Below are positions 1 through 12,000 of a stretch of 64,000 bases of DNA, piece after piece. This stretch comes from Pyropia haitanensis (lineage: Eukaryota; Rhodophyta; Bangiophyceae; Bangiales; Bangiaceae). The notes under the pieces are model-generated. The model ran no database searches. It saw nothing but the letters and a program-made list of their open reading frames with translations, and was not told where the DNA came from. How positions within the stretch are numbered: position 1 is the first letter of the stretch; every line of letters begins with the position of its first letter. Both the position numbers and the translations under genes were made by a program. The stretch is from NCBI GenBank assembly GCA_008729055.1, contig SDUX01000007.1, positions 2,466,064 to 2,530,063 on the forward strand, given 5' to 3'.

Positions 1-2461
1 CCGCCGCCGCCGCCGCCGCCGCGTGCCTCTTGTCCACCGGCGGCGACGGCGGCGGCGGCGGCGGCAGCAGCGGCAGCGGCGGTGGCGGCGGCGGCGGCGG
101 TGGCGGCGGCACCGGGTGCGGGGCCGGTGCCGGCGGCGGCGCGGGCGGGGCGGGCCGGCCGCGCGGCGGACGCCCACCCCCCCGGCGGCGAGCCGTACAC
201 GCCGACGCCGACGCCCAGCAGCGCCACGTACAGCGCCTCGGCAGGCCAGGTGAGGCGGGTGGGCGCGGCGAGCGCCCACGGCACGCCGACCGTCTGGACC
301 CAGTGGAAGGCCACCCACGCCGCCGCCGCGGCGGCGGCGACGCCGTCGCGCCGCCACCCGCGGTCGCCGCCGCCGCCACCGCCGCCGGCAGCGGCGGCAG
401 CGGCAGCCGCAGCAGCGTTGGCAGCGGCGGGCTTGACGCCGGCCGGCGGGGCGGCCGCGCCCTTGGCGCCGGCAACGACGCGCCAGCCGTTGGCGGCGAC
501 CAGCACCGCGTGCGCGGCGAGCAGCGCGGCCAGCCCGGCGGCCACGCCAAACACGCTGAGCGCGCAGCCGGCCGGGTGGCCGCCACCGCCACACACCCCG
601 TCTAGGATGCCGCCGGCCGCCGCGGCGGGCCGCCGCCGCCCGCCAACAGCTGGGCCAAAGAGGGCGCCGCCGGCGGCAACGACCGCCGACGCGACGACGC
701 CCGCCACGCCCGCCGCAGACGTGACGACCACCACCCCGGCCGCGCCAGAGGGCACCCGCGGCCGCCGCGGCCGCCACCGCCTCCCGCCGTTCGCCGCAGC
801 GGCGGCGGCGGCGGCAGCGGCGGCAGCGTCCGCGTCGCCGTCGGCGGCGCCCCCCCCCCCCTGACAAGCAGCCCCGCCGCGACGCCCACCTGCGCCGCGA
901 GCAGCAGGTCCACGCCCAGCGCGCCCAAAAACGCGCTCCCCCCCCCCGTCAGCAGCCCGTCCACGCCCCGCACGACCGCCGCGTCCGCCCCCAGCAGCCC
1001 GCCCACGGCGGCGCCGACGCCCGCGCCCGCATCCGCGGCGCGGCGGAGGAGCCCCGCCGCGAGCGGCGGCAGCGCCGCGCGCCCGACGGGCCCGTCGAGC
1101 CAGCCGCGGACGCCCGCCGCGGCCAGCGCCGCCGCCCGCGAGCGCCGCACGGCGGCGGCGGCGGCGAGCGCGGCGGCCGCGCCGTCGACGGCCGTCTCGA
1201 GGCCGTCGGCCGCGGCGACCGCCGCGGATAGGTCCGCGTCGGCCGCCGCGGCGGGCGCGGTGAGGGCCGCGCGGGCGGCGGCGGCGGCGGCCGCGGCGGC
1301 GGCGGCCGCGGCGGTGGCGGAGCGGGCAGCGACGGCGGCCGCGGCGAGCGCGTCGATGGAGGTGGCGGTGGCGGAGAGGGAGGCGCGGAGCGTCGCCGCG
1401 TCCGCCTCACGGACGGCCAGGCGGTGGCGTTCGGCGGTGATGAGGGCGGCGGTGGATGCCGCGGCGGCGGCGGTCGGGTCGGCCAGGCCGTCAACGGCCG
1501 CGGCGGCATGGGGGGGGGGGGGGGGGGGGCGCCGCCAGGGGAGAGGGAGGGGGGGCGCCCGCCGCCCACCCAAGGGGGGGGGGGAGAGGTGCCGCGGGGG
1601 GGGGCCGCGCCCCGCGCCCCTGCCGCCGCCGCGGCTGGTGCCACCCACCGGGGGTGGCAGCAACAACGGCGGCGGCGGCGGCGGCGGTGTCGGCGCCTCC
1701 AGCCACGGGCGTTGCACCACCGGCGGTGCCGGCGAGTGGCCGCACGCTCGGGGGCGGCGGGGGTGATCCCCCCCGGGCGGCCCGTCCTCCGCGTCTTCCT
1801 CGGTGGCCGCCTCGGCGGCGGTCACGGCCACGTACGGCGGGGGGCGCCGCCCCCCCGCCCTTGCCCCGCCGCGACCACCGCCGTGGCCGCCGCCATGACC
1901 TCCACCGCGGCCGCCGCCACCGCCGCCGCCACGAGCGCCGCCGCCGCCACCGCCGCCACCGCCGCCACCGCCGCCACCGCCGCTGCCGCTGCCACGACTG
2001 CCACCCCGACCACCGCTGCCGCCGCCGCCGCCGCCGCCGCTGCCACCCTCCACCCCCTCCCCCCCGCGTCCATCCCCAGCAGCGACCGTGAGTGGGCGGT
2101 CAGGCGGCGGACGCGGTCGAGCACCCGGCGCAGCTCCGCGTCGGCCCAGCCGTCGGCCCCAACGGCGGCGCGGGCCACGAGCGAGGCACCGGTGGTGGTG
2201 GGGGTGGTGATGGTGATGGTGGCGGGGGGGGGGTGGTGGCCGCAGCGGCAGCACCGGCGGCGTCGACGGCGGTGGCGCCAAGGCGGCCGCCGCCGCGGCC
2301 GCCCCCATCGCCGCCACCGACCAGCGGCGCGCCCGCCGCCGACGCGGCGATCGCGAGCGCGGCGGTGAGGGCGGCGGCCGCGACGGTTGCCCCGCGGGGA
2401 GGGAGGGGGGCAGGGGGGGGGGGGGTGGGGAAGGAACGGCCGGCCGAGGCCGCCGTGCCAT
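1..2461 (-). CDS. Ala-rich multi-pass membrane protein, partial, frame-shifted
   Basis: No family was recognised. The chosen start is the ATG at 2461, which opens a basic, Pro-rich leader that could be an organelle-targeting peptide (inference). Further along come an Ala-rich hydrophobic stretch near 2390-2300, a charged helical block near 2180-2070 (LVARAAVGADGW, LRRVLDRVRRL), and a long Ala-rich helical block near 1490-1150 that resembles a coiled coil. At least four hydrophobic segments follow: near 950-880, 740-650, 560-490, and two weaker ones in 300-200. Reading frame must change at poly-C/G runs, for example near 2400, 2220 and the C tract at 848-860, to keep this balanced sequence. 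The 3' end lies beyond the left edge of the window. The segment below 745 on its own resembles a small four-pass membrane protein, so two genes are also possible. Confidence 0.4.
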
Positions 2462-2746
2462 GGCGCCCCCCGCCGCGCGCCGCTCCCCCAACCTACGCAC
2501 GCTGCGCACCGCCGGTCGGGATGAAAGACGGAAGGGGTGAAAGGGGGAAGCCCCCCCTAGATGGAGGGGGTGTAGACGGTCGCCGTGTCTGGTAGGAGCA
2601 TGCGCTCCCTGCTGGCGGTGGAGGGGAGTGCGGGCGCGGTGGACAAGGGCAGGGGGGGCGAGCAGAGGAAAGGGAGCGTGGGAGAGGGTCGGGGTAAAGC
2701 AGGGAGGCGCTAGCGCGGGCAGAGTGGGGGACGGGCACCACCCTCT

Positions 2747-2799
<53 letters not shown>

Positions 2800-3280
2800 G
2801 CCGCCGCCCGTCACCGCCGCCGCCGCCGCTGGCGCCGCCGCCACCACCGTCGCCGGCCTGCCGTTGGCGTCACGCCCGCCACCGTCGCCGCCGCGACCCG
2901 CCCGTCACCGCCGCTGTCGCGGCGGCCGCTGTCGCCACAGCGCGGGTGGCACCACCCCCGTCCGCGCGAGGCTGCGTTGGGCGCCGCCGTCGGGCGGCAC
3001 CGTCCCGCCGTGCGCGGGTGGCCATGGCGCCGCGGTGCGGCGTCGACGCCGCGCGCACCGTCCGCCTCGCTCCCCCCCGTGTGCCCCCCGGCGGTGGCAG
3101 TGTCGACGAGCATGGAGGGGGGGGGGTTGAGGGGGGGGGAACTGCCGCTTGGTGGGGTGGAACAGGAAGCGCCGCGCTGCGGAGGGAGGGCGACGGGGGC
3201 GTCGCACCGCGCTCGAATTTGGCGAAGCGGGCGGCGGATGCGCACTCGCGCGGTGCCAAGGCAACAGCGACTTGTGCCGT
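2462..3280. other. GC-rich spacer, no supported gene
   Basis: Upstream of the minus-strand membrane-protein gene. It holds a pure CCG tract at 2748-2799 and GC-rich low-complexity sequence. The open frames here are all Arg/Pro/Ala-rich shadows, and I saw no family motif. Confidence 0.5.
2748..2799. repeat. (CCG)n microsatellite
   Basis: About 17 uninterrupted CCG units are directly visible. It lies outside any gene I can support. It is one of many such tracts in the window. Confidence 0.9.
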
Positions 3281-4480
3281 CTAAACCGTCTCAAGCTGTT
3301 GTTGCGAATTTCGTTGTGAACAGGGCCCGCAAGGATTTGTGTGCCCTCTTTCTGGACCCTGGCCGGAGCTTCTTCTGTCTGTTGCGGGTTTTCATTGGTA
3401 AAGTAGACATCTGGTCCGTCGGCACGCTTCACCTCGGACGAACAGAAGCGTCTCGAGCAGAGCTACGCAGTGACGCAAAAGACGACGGTGGGGAAAGACC
3501 GACAGCATCTATACAACGTGGTCGGGATATGGGTGTGTCACCAATCGCTGCGTTGGATTGTCTACGATCTCTGGCGGCTCACTTATGTAATTGTATCACC
3601 ACAAAGTCCCCGCTCAGTCCAGAATAGGCATGAAGACAATCGAAAGTTCCTCTTCACTGTGCTCCCTTCCCGTTGATGGGTATACAGTACATCTGGCACA
3701 CCGGCCCCAGCCGTACTGTTGGGGCCGTCACATCATCTCGCTGCGTACGAGTGCCGTGCGCTCGCGCGTCCGTGCATCACCTCAGTGAATGGCGCGTGAG
3801 GGAGTGAAAGAAGCGGGGCGCCGTCACTCTCTGTCTAGAGTCCCCCGGCTCGTCACCACCCTCGGCATGGACGACCGGCGCCGCCCTGCGCTTCTGACGC
3901 GGCTCGTCTACCCGTCACGGCGGGATTCCAAGAGCCGTGGCGAGCACGTGAGCGTCGATGACGAGCCGCGGGCGTGCCACGGACCGTTGCGGCCGAGCGG
4001 TGGGCGCGTCCGTGCCCAGCTGGGCGATACGTCGGTCTAAAGATACATCTCGGCGCTGGTGTCGTACAACAGGCGGGAGCACTACCCCCGACTCTGCATG
4101 CCCTACCATCCTCCCTGTGTCTTCAAGGCTACCAACCTCACCATCACAAAGGCCGCACTTAGCCACACCTTGTAGTTGCTGCGCGGTCACGCACACCTAG
4201 GTATCACTTGCCCTGCGTGCTCCCCATCTTCTCTTGCAGCGGCTGATCCTTCGGGATAGCAAGCGAGCGTTGCTTGGATGCCTCCGAAGCAAACAGCGGC
4301 ACCTCTTCAAGGGCGCTTTTTTGGCCCCACCTGAGGCCACCTAGCGGGGGCTGCAACCGCAACTGGGCGTCGTAGCATCTATTGCACCCCCACACCGCCC
4401 CCTCGGTCGATGCCACCGACGTTATTACCGCTACCGCCGCCTGCTGCCGCGGGCATTCACTTGACCGCCACAGCATCGGG
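3281..4480. other. Moderate-GC intergenic stretch
   Basis: Base composition drops clearly compared with both flanks, and every frame is broken by stops within about 100 codons. No RNA gene, repeat or conserved protein motif was recognised. Confidence 0.45.
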
Positions 4481-7400
4481 TGGCGGGTAGTACCGCCGGC
4501 GACGGCGACGCTACCGCCTGCGCCACCGTGCGTGGCGCGGGGAAGCAGGGAGCAGCGGGGGGCGGTACGGGATGTTGCGGTGCAAAAGCTGGTAGATGAG
4601 GGCGGCGCGGGCGCGGGCCAGAGGCGGTACGGGCGGGGTGGGGTGTCACTGGGGCATTGGCTGACGGCAAAGTGCGTGCAGCGGCGGTGCGGGGCGGCGC
4701 GTCGTGGCGCGGGTGGCAGACAGCGACGGCGGGAGGCGACACGTCACCGTGGACCGCAGCGCGCGACGGGCGGCGGCTGCGGGTGGCTGGGGTACAACTG
4801 GGCCGGCGTCTGCACCACCGCCAAGGCACTCTAGAGGCGTCCCCGCGGTTGGGCGACCGTCCAGGTCGTGCGCAGGCAGAGGAGACGGGCCACCCAACCG
4901 ACGACACAGGGTCGACACTACGCTGACGGGGACGGCGCTGTATGGCGACGGCGGGCGCCACAGACGCCGCACGACGTGCCAAGGCAGAATCAGGCGGAGC
5001 AGAGGGGCACCGGGAAAGGCAGACGGGGCAAGGGGGGAAGGGGAGAGCCGACAGTGTTGGGTACCACCACCGACGGGGGAACAGGACACAGCGGTTGGCG
5101 CGGGTGGAAAAGGAGGTAGGAGCGGGGAAGGCGGGACGCGGCGCGCGTTGCGGGCGAGGAGCGACCCCCCGCCATCCCCGCGCGCGCCCGCCCCGTGCTC
5201 GTTGGCACCGCACGGCCGCGGCCGTGGCGGGTGCGGGGAACGCGGCGGCGACGGCGGCGGCGGCGGCCGCGACAAATGGCGGCAGCGGCGGCGGCGGCGG
5301 CGGGCAACCCGCCGCGTCCCCCCCCCTCTCCCCACCGCTGCCGCGTGGCGGCCGCGACCACCGCAGCGGCGCCGTCGCGACGGGCGGCGGCGGCGCCCCC
5401 CCAACGGACCACCCGTCCATCGGCGGGTACCCCCCCCCCCCCCCCCCACCACCTGCCTGCCGTCACCGCCGTCGACAGCAGCCGCACACCGTGACGGGCC
5501 GGCCACACCTTGGCCCCACGCGGGCGGGGACACCGCCGCGCCCCCCCCCTCTGTTTTTTTTCTTCTTGTTTCCGCCAAACGCACCGCGGTGTCTGGTCGG
5601 GCGGTCGGGGCGGCCCGGACGCGGCGGTGGGCGCGCCCCCGCAGCTCGCGGGCGGCAGCGCGGGGCGGCCAGACAGGGGCGGGGCGGCCGGGCTGGCGCG
5701 GCCAGGCGGGCGGGCGGGCGGGCAGGCGCACGGGCAGGCACCGGCGCGCGCGCCGGCGGGCGGCGGGCGGGCGGCGCGGCGGTGGCGGCGGCGACGGCGG
5801 CGCGCCGCGCCGCCGCGGCCGCGGCGGCGGGTGGCGTGGAAGGCGGCCCGCCCCGACGGTATCGCCGCGGGGGCGGTGCGCAGCGGCCGCGGGGGGGGGC
5901 GGCGGGGGGGGGGGGGGGGGGGCGGTGACCGCTACCCGCCTCGACGCTGTCGCCGCGGCGGCGAGCCCCGAACGCGGGCGCTGAAGGGGGGGGGGGGGGG
6001 GGGGGGGGGGGTGGGGGGCGGCCGACGCCGCCTGCGTCAGCGACCGCGGCGGCGGCGGCGGCCCCACGACCACCCGCGCTCACAATCCCCGACGTGGGGA
6101 CTGGCCGCCACCCGCGGTCGGGCCGCCCGCGGGCGGCGCGCGGCTTTTTGGGCTGCCCCGAGTTTGGGTGCTTCCCCGTGCGCCCGCCGGCGCTGGCAGC
6201 GGCCGGGTCCCCGCCGCGGGTCGAGTGGCTGCCGCCGTCGGTGGCTTCTTCGGCTCACGGCCGCCCCGCCCCCCCCCCACCCCCCCCCCCCCCCCCCGAT
6301 TTCCGCGTCAGCCTCGGCCGCTGTCGCCCACCCGCCACTGCGACGGCCAGCTGGCCGCGCCCGTCCAGGTAGCGTGCCGGCCAGGTCGCCAGCGGCGCCA
6401 GAGGGGGCGGATCCCGGCACTGTCCTCCCCCCCCCCCCCCCCCCTCCCCCTCAACTGGCACTGCCACGCCACCCCCACCGCCCGGCCACTGCCCCCACTG
6501 CGACTGCCAATCGCCGCCCCCCCCCCGCCGCCGGCCACGCGCAAGGAGGTCCCGTTTCAAACAGATGAAAAGGATGAAAGGGCCGCGGCGGGAATCCCCG
6601 GGCCCCCCCCCCCCAAGACCTGCCCACAGCCGCCCCCTGGCCGGTGGCCCCCCTGACAGCCGCAGCGGGGCGCCCCTCGCTCCCACCGCCCCCTCCCGTG
6701 CTCACCCTATTCCCGCACCCCCCCCTCGCTCTCACGCACTGCCCCCCCCCCCCCTTCACTCCCTCCCCCTCCCCCCCCCCCCACCCGTTCCCCTGCCTCT
6801 CTCCCTCACACGACCGGCTGTGCCCACTTTGAGCCGCTGAGACGGGCGAGCCGGCCCGGCCCCACCGCGCACGCCACCGCTGCCGCGGCGGCGGGCGGCG
6901 GCGCGGCGCGGCGGCGGCCACGAAGGAAAAAACGGCCGTCCCGGCCGCGGCGCGCCGGCAGCGGGGCGCGCGCCCACCGGGCGGCGCGGCGCCCCCCCGC
7001 CCCCTCCCCCCAACCCCCCCGCGCGGTGCTCGTGGTCTGTGCAAGCCCCCGTCGGCGGCGGGTGGCCCGGCGGCCGCCCAGTCTGGGCGCCGCCGCCGTG
7101 GGCGGCTGGCCAGCGGTGCGGTGGCCGTGGCCGCCGCGGCCGCCCGCTACGGCCGCCGCGGCCGCCCGCTACGGCCGCCGCGGCCGCCCGCTACGGCCGC
7201 CGCGGCCGCCTTGGCACCGCCGCCGGCTGGCCGGGCGGGGTCAGTTGGCCGGGGGGGGGGGGGGGGGTCGGCGGGTTGGCCGTGCCGACGCACCGCCTGC
7301 GTGGGTGGGAGACGTCGCGGCGGTGTGGCGTGGGTCGGGGGCTCGCCGCAGCTCCCGGCGCGTCCACCCCCCCTCACCGCCCCTCACCCCACTCCCCCCA

Positions 7401-7734
7401 ACCCCCTCCCCAATCACCCCCCACCCACCACGCCCAAGCCGCCACCCCACCGCCACCCTCCTGCTGGCGCACCTCCCGACGCACTCTGGCACCGGCGAGC
7501 ACCTGGCCGCGGTCGCGCGGGGAGAGAGCGGGTGGAGCCGCCGCCACCAAGGCGGTGTCTCCCGCTTCACGGCGGTGCCATCCGGCACCAAACCTCCTCC
7601 TTCCTACTCAGTGTTCTCCATACCCTTCCATTGACGCCCTCCCCCGGCCGTCTTTGGCCCCGCCATCCCCCGCCTTTTCCGGGTTCCGCCCTTCCCCCTG
7701 CTTCTTTCCTCCCTTCCCCCCGCGCGCTCATCCC
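4481..7734. other. Low-complexity GC-rich spacer
   Basis: Dominated by poly-C/poly-G runs (for example near 5430, 5910, 5985-6010, 6280 and 6430) and CGG/CCG strings. All six frames stay open for long distances but translate to Pro/Arg/Gly/Ala strings with no motif. The last part (7360-7730) is C-rich and may be the 5' untranslated or promoter region of the next plus-strand gene (inference). Confidence 0.45.
7126..7212. repeat. 22-bp tandem repeat containing GCGGCCGC
   Basis: The trinucleotide TAC recurs exactly every 22 bp (CTAC at 7147, 7169 and 7191), within units made of CGGCCGCCGCGGCCGCC-like sequence. Each unit is itself close to palindromic and carries an 8-bp GCGGCCGC site. About 3.5 copies are visible. 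Confidence 0.8.
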
Positions 7735-8923
7735 ATGGGTGCGGCCGCCTCTCGCGGCGGCGGTGGCCGCGGCCACCCGCCGTCGGCGACCCCCCCCTCC
7801 CCCCCCCTCCCCCCCCCGGCGAGCGCCTCCGCTCGGACAACCCCGGCGAGCGCGCCGCCGCGGCGGTCGAGGCGGCTGTCGCGCTCTCTGCTGCCGCCGC
7901 CAGCGGCTGGGCGTCGTGGTCGGGGACGAGGACAACAGGGGAGGCTGTGGGGGGGGAGGGCAGCGGCGGCGGCGGCAGCGGTGGTGGCGACAGTGGGGAC
8001 CCGCTCGGGGGTGGGGGGGCGGTGGGGCTGCGTGCGTCGGGCTTGCGGGCGGGAGCGGGGGGGGGGGCGGCGTGTCGTTGCAACCGCCGCCTCCGCGTGT
8101 CGGCGCACCTCGGGCTTGGGAGCGGAGGGGCGGAAGGGGCGGGCGGAGGTTGCGCCAGCGGTAGCTGCCGCGGCGTGATGACGGGGGCGGCGGCGGCGGC
8201 GGCGGGGGGGGGGCGTGCCGCTGCAGCCGCCGCCTCCGCATGTCGGGCGCCCTCGGGGTGGCGGGGCTGGGGTTGGGCGGGGCGGGCGCGTGCATTGGCG
8301 GCGGCTGCCGCGGCGTGACGCCGGGGGAGGTCAAGGGGGGGGCAGACGCCCCGACCGCCGCCGCCACTGCCGCGGCGGGGGCGGCTGCGCTCGGCCCGCT
8401 CCTGTTGCTGGCGGACCTCCTCGACGGCGTCGCGCACCTGCTCCGCAGGCCGCGGCGGGTGGGTCTGGCGGCAAGCGCTGGCGGCGGCCGCGACGTCCCG
8501 CGCAGCCCTAGCAACAGCAGCAGCAGCAGCGGCACCGCCACTGACAGTAGTGGCGGCGGTGGTGGTGGCGGTGGGGGTGACGGCGGCGGCAGCGACGGGA
8601 CTGGGGGCGACGTGGCCGCCGCGCTGCGGCTGCTCCCCCCCGCCGCGGCCGCCCTCACCGCCGCGGCGGGGGCGGTGGGCGCCCCGGCCGGGGCGGCGCC
8701 GCTCGCCGCCGCCCTCACCGCCAGCCTCACCGCGCTGCTGCCCGTCCTCGCCGGCCACGCGCTGTCGCCCGCGGCCGCGATCGCCACCGACGCGGCCGCC
8801 GCGGTCGCGGCGGTGGTGGCGCTGCCCGACGCGGCCGCCGCCGCGGCCGCCGACGCGGAGCGCGCGCGGGCGGTGGAGCGCGCGCGCAGCGCCACGGCGG
8901 CGGCGGTGGCGGCGGGCAGCGGC

Positions 8924-8959
<36 letters not shown>

Positions 8960-9993
8960 AGCGCGCCCGCCGACGCGGGCGCCCGTCACCTCCACCCCGC
9001 GTCGGCGGCTCCGCCGCTGCACCGGCGGCGGTCGGGGCCGCCGCGCCACCGGCCGTCGTCGAGCATTGCCGCTCGTGGGTGGCCCGCCGCGGCCGTCGCG
9101 GCCGTCGCGTACCGGTCGGCACCGTCGGCCGAGTCGGCGGCCCGGCTGCTCGACGCGCTCGCCGGCGCGGCGGCGGCGGCGGCGGCGGTCGCGGCGGCTG
9201 GCGCGGCTGGCGCGTCCCAGACTGACGCCGCGGCGGTGTGGGGGGTGGTCGCGGCCGCGGCGGTGGTCGCGGCGGCCGCGCCCGACGCGCCCGACGCGGC
9301 CGCCGCTGTTGCGGCCGGCGCGGCGGCGCTCCTGTCACCGCCGCCCGCCGGGGAGGCCACGGCGGTGTCAACGGTGGCGGCGGCGGCGGCGGTGCCCCCA
9401 CCCGACCGGCGGACCGCACGGGGGCTAGCGGCGTGGGCGGCATCCATCGCCACGGCCGCCGACCCCGAGTCGACGACACAGGAGGCGACGGCGGCGGCCA
9501 CGGCGGCGCCCCCGTTGGTGGTGGCGGAGCCCGCGCTGGCACTCCTGGCGGGCCTGGTGCGCGTGGCCCCCACCGCGGTGGCGGCCGCCGTCCCTTCTTT
9601 GCCGGCCGACCTGATCGCCGTCGTGGGAGACTGGCTGGCCGGCCGGGACGGGCGGGGATGGGTGGATGACGTGGAGACGGCCGCGACTGCCGCGGCCGTC
9701 GCGGCTGCCGCGCTGCAGGCGGCTGTGGTGGGGGGCGGTGCCCGCGGCGGCGGTGGCGGCGACGGCGGGGACAGGAGTGGTTCCTCCTCGGGCCGCCGGC
9801 CAGGGGGAGGGCGGGCTACCGCGGCTGCTGCTGCCGCCGCCGCCGCCCAGTCGCCCCGCTGGTCGTGCCCGCTCGACATGAGCGCCGTTGCCGCCTCGCT
9901 TGACACCCCGTCGCCGGTGGGCACCCCCGACCGCCGCCGCCGGCCCGTCTCCACCGGCACCTCCCCGGCGGTCGCGGCGGCGGGAGGGACGTC

Positions 9994-10025
<32 letters not shown>

Positions 10026-11631
10026 CGCTGCGGCTGGGAGCTGCCTCGACGGCGCCGGCGGTGTCGGCCGCGGCGCCCTCCCCGCGCATTCGGTGGTCGC
10101 CCCTGCCGCCGCCCAGCGACGCCCTTACCGCCGCCCGCCTCTTTGCTGCCATCGCCCGGGGCAACGGCGACGCGGCCACCACGGCGGCCGCCGACGCGGG
10201 CGTCACGGCGTGTGTCGCGGCCGCCGCCGCGTCGGCGGCGGCGGCGGCGTCCGCCGGCGGGCTGCCCGCCGCCACCGCCGCGCACCTGCGGCTGGTGGTG
10301 GCGATGCTCGCGGCGCCGGCGGCGGTGGCGGCGGCGCCCGCCGGGCCAACCGCCGACGCCCGCCCTGTGGACGACGCGCGGCCGAGGCGGACGGCGCTCG
10401 CCGCGGCGGTGCGGGTGCTGATGGATGGCAGCAAGGGGGGGGCCGCCGCCGCCGCGGCCGCCCTCTTCCGCGCGTGGCTGGGCGTCGCCGCCGTCCAGGT
10501 GGTCGGCGTTGGCGGCGGCGCCGCCATGAGGGGGGACGTCGAGGCCGCGGCGGCCGCGTGGGCGGCCCGCTGGGCCGACGCCCCTCCGCCTTCGGCGGCT
10601 GCGGCCGTCGCGGCCGACGCGGACGCGTGGCCGTCGTGGGGTACCCCCTCCCCCCCCCCCCTGCTACTCACCGCGTCGGTCGCAGAGGAGGCAGCCACCG
10701 ACGGGGGCGGCACCCCCCGGGCCACCACCCCCCCCCCTCCCCCCAGCCGGCCGACGCGGAGTTGGCGGCGGCGCTGCTCGCGGCGCTGGCCGCCACCCCT
10801 CCCTCCGCGGTCGCGTCGTGGGCGGCCGTCCCCGGCGCGCCGCTACCCGGCCTGACGGGCCTTCTCGCCGCCCTCACCGCCGGCGCGGCCGACGCGGCGG
10901 CCGCCGCGGACGCGCTCGCCGGCCTTGCCGCGTGCGTCGACGCGGTCGGCGCGCCCGAGCTCGCCGCCGCCCACTCGGCCGCCCTGTACGCCACCGCCGT
11001 CGAGGCGGCGGCGGTCGCGGAAGGCGACCGCGGTGCCGCCGCGGGCGCCAGAGGGGGGGTTGGGGGGGGGGGGGGAGAGGGAGGAGGGGGGAGGGGGGGC
11101 GCCGCCCGCGCGCCGCTCCTGCCAGCACCTCTGCCGTGTTTGACCGCGCCAGCGGCCGGCCGGGGGCCTTGGATGGGGATCGGGGCGGGGGGGGTGGCAG
11201 CGGCAGCAGCGGCGGCGTCGGCGTCGCCATTGGCGTCGGTGCCGGCGTCGGGGCCGACTCGGCGGCGCTCCGCCGGCGGTGGACGCTGGGCGGCGTCGGC
11301 CCGCCCGTGGCGTGGTCTGCCGTTGACGGGGCGGCTGGCGACGGCGGCGGCGGCGGCTGGCGCGGGGGCCGGGGGGGGCCCGCCGCCCCCGTCCCCGTCC
11401 GACCACACGCGGTCGGCGGCTGGCCACGCCGCGGCGACGGCATTGCCGCGGTGGCCGCCGAGGCGCCGCCCGCGTTGGCGGGGGCTGGGTGGCGGCCTGC
11501 GTCTGAGGGCACCACAAGGCCGGGTGGTGGTGGTGGCGGCGGCGGCGGCGGAGGGCGCGGCGGCAGTGGGGGCGGGGTGCGCCGCGGCTGGCGGCCGGCC
11601 TCGGAGGGCGCCGGCAGGCCAGCCGGTCGCA

Positions 11632-11675
<44 letters not shown>

Positions 11676-11934
11676 GGTGGCGGCGGCGGTGGCGGCGGTG
11701 GTCACGCCGTCTGCGACGGGTGCCTCGCGGCCTCTGCGGGGACGCCCCGCCGACCCGCCTCTGTCAGCGGCGCGCCGGCCGCGGCCGCGTCGGGCGGCCT
11801 GCCCCTCCGGCCCGTGGGCACGTGGCAGCCGCCGCCGCCGGGCTGGCGGTACGACACCGCCGCGGCGGGCCCGCCCGTCAAGTGGCGCGCCGCGGCAGAG
11901 GCGGTGTCCGCGGCCGCCGCGGCGGCGGCCGCGA

Positions 11935-12000
<66 letters not shown>

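Noticed and set aside
4646..6073. 475-codon minus-strand open frame
   Set aside because: Pro/Arg/Ala-only composition with poly-C/G runs. Overlapping frames are equally open. This is a compositional artefact.
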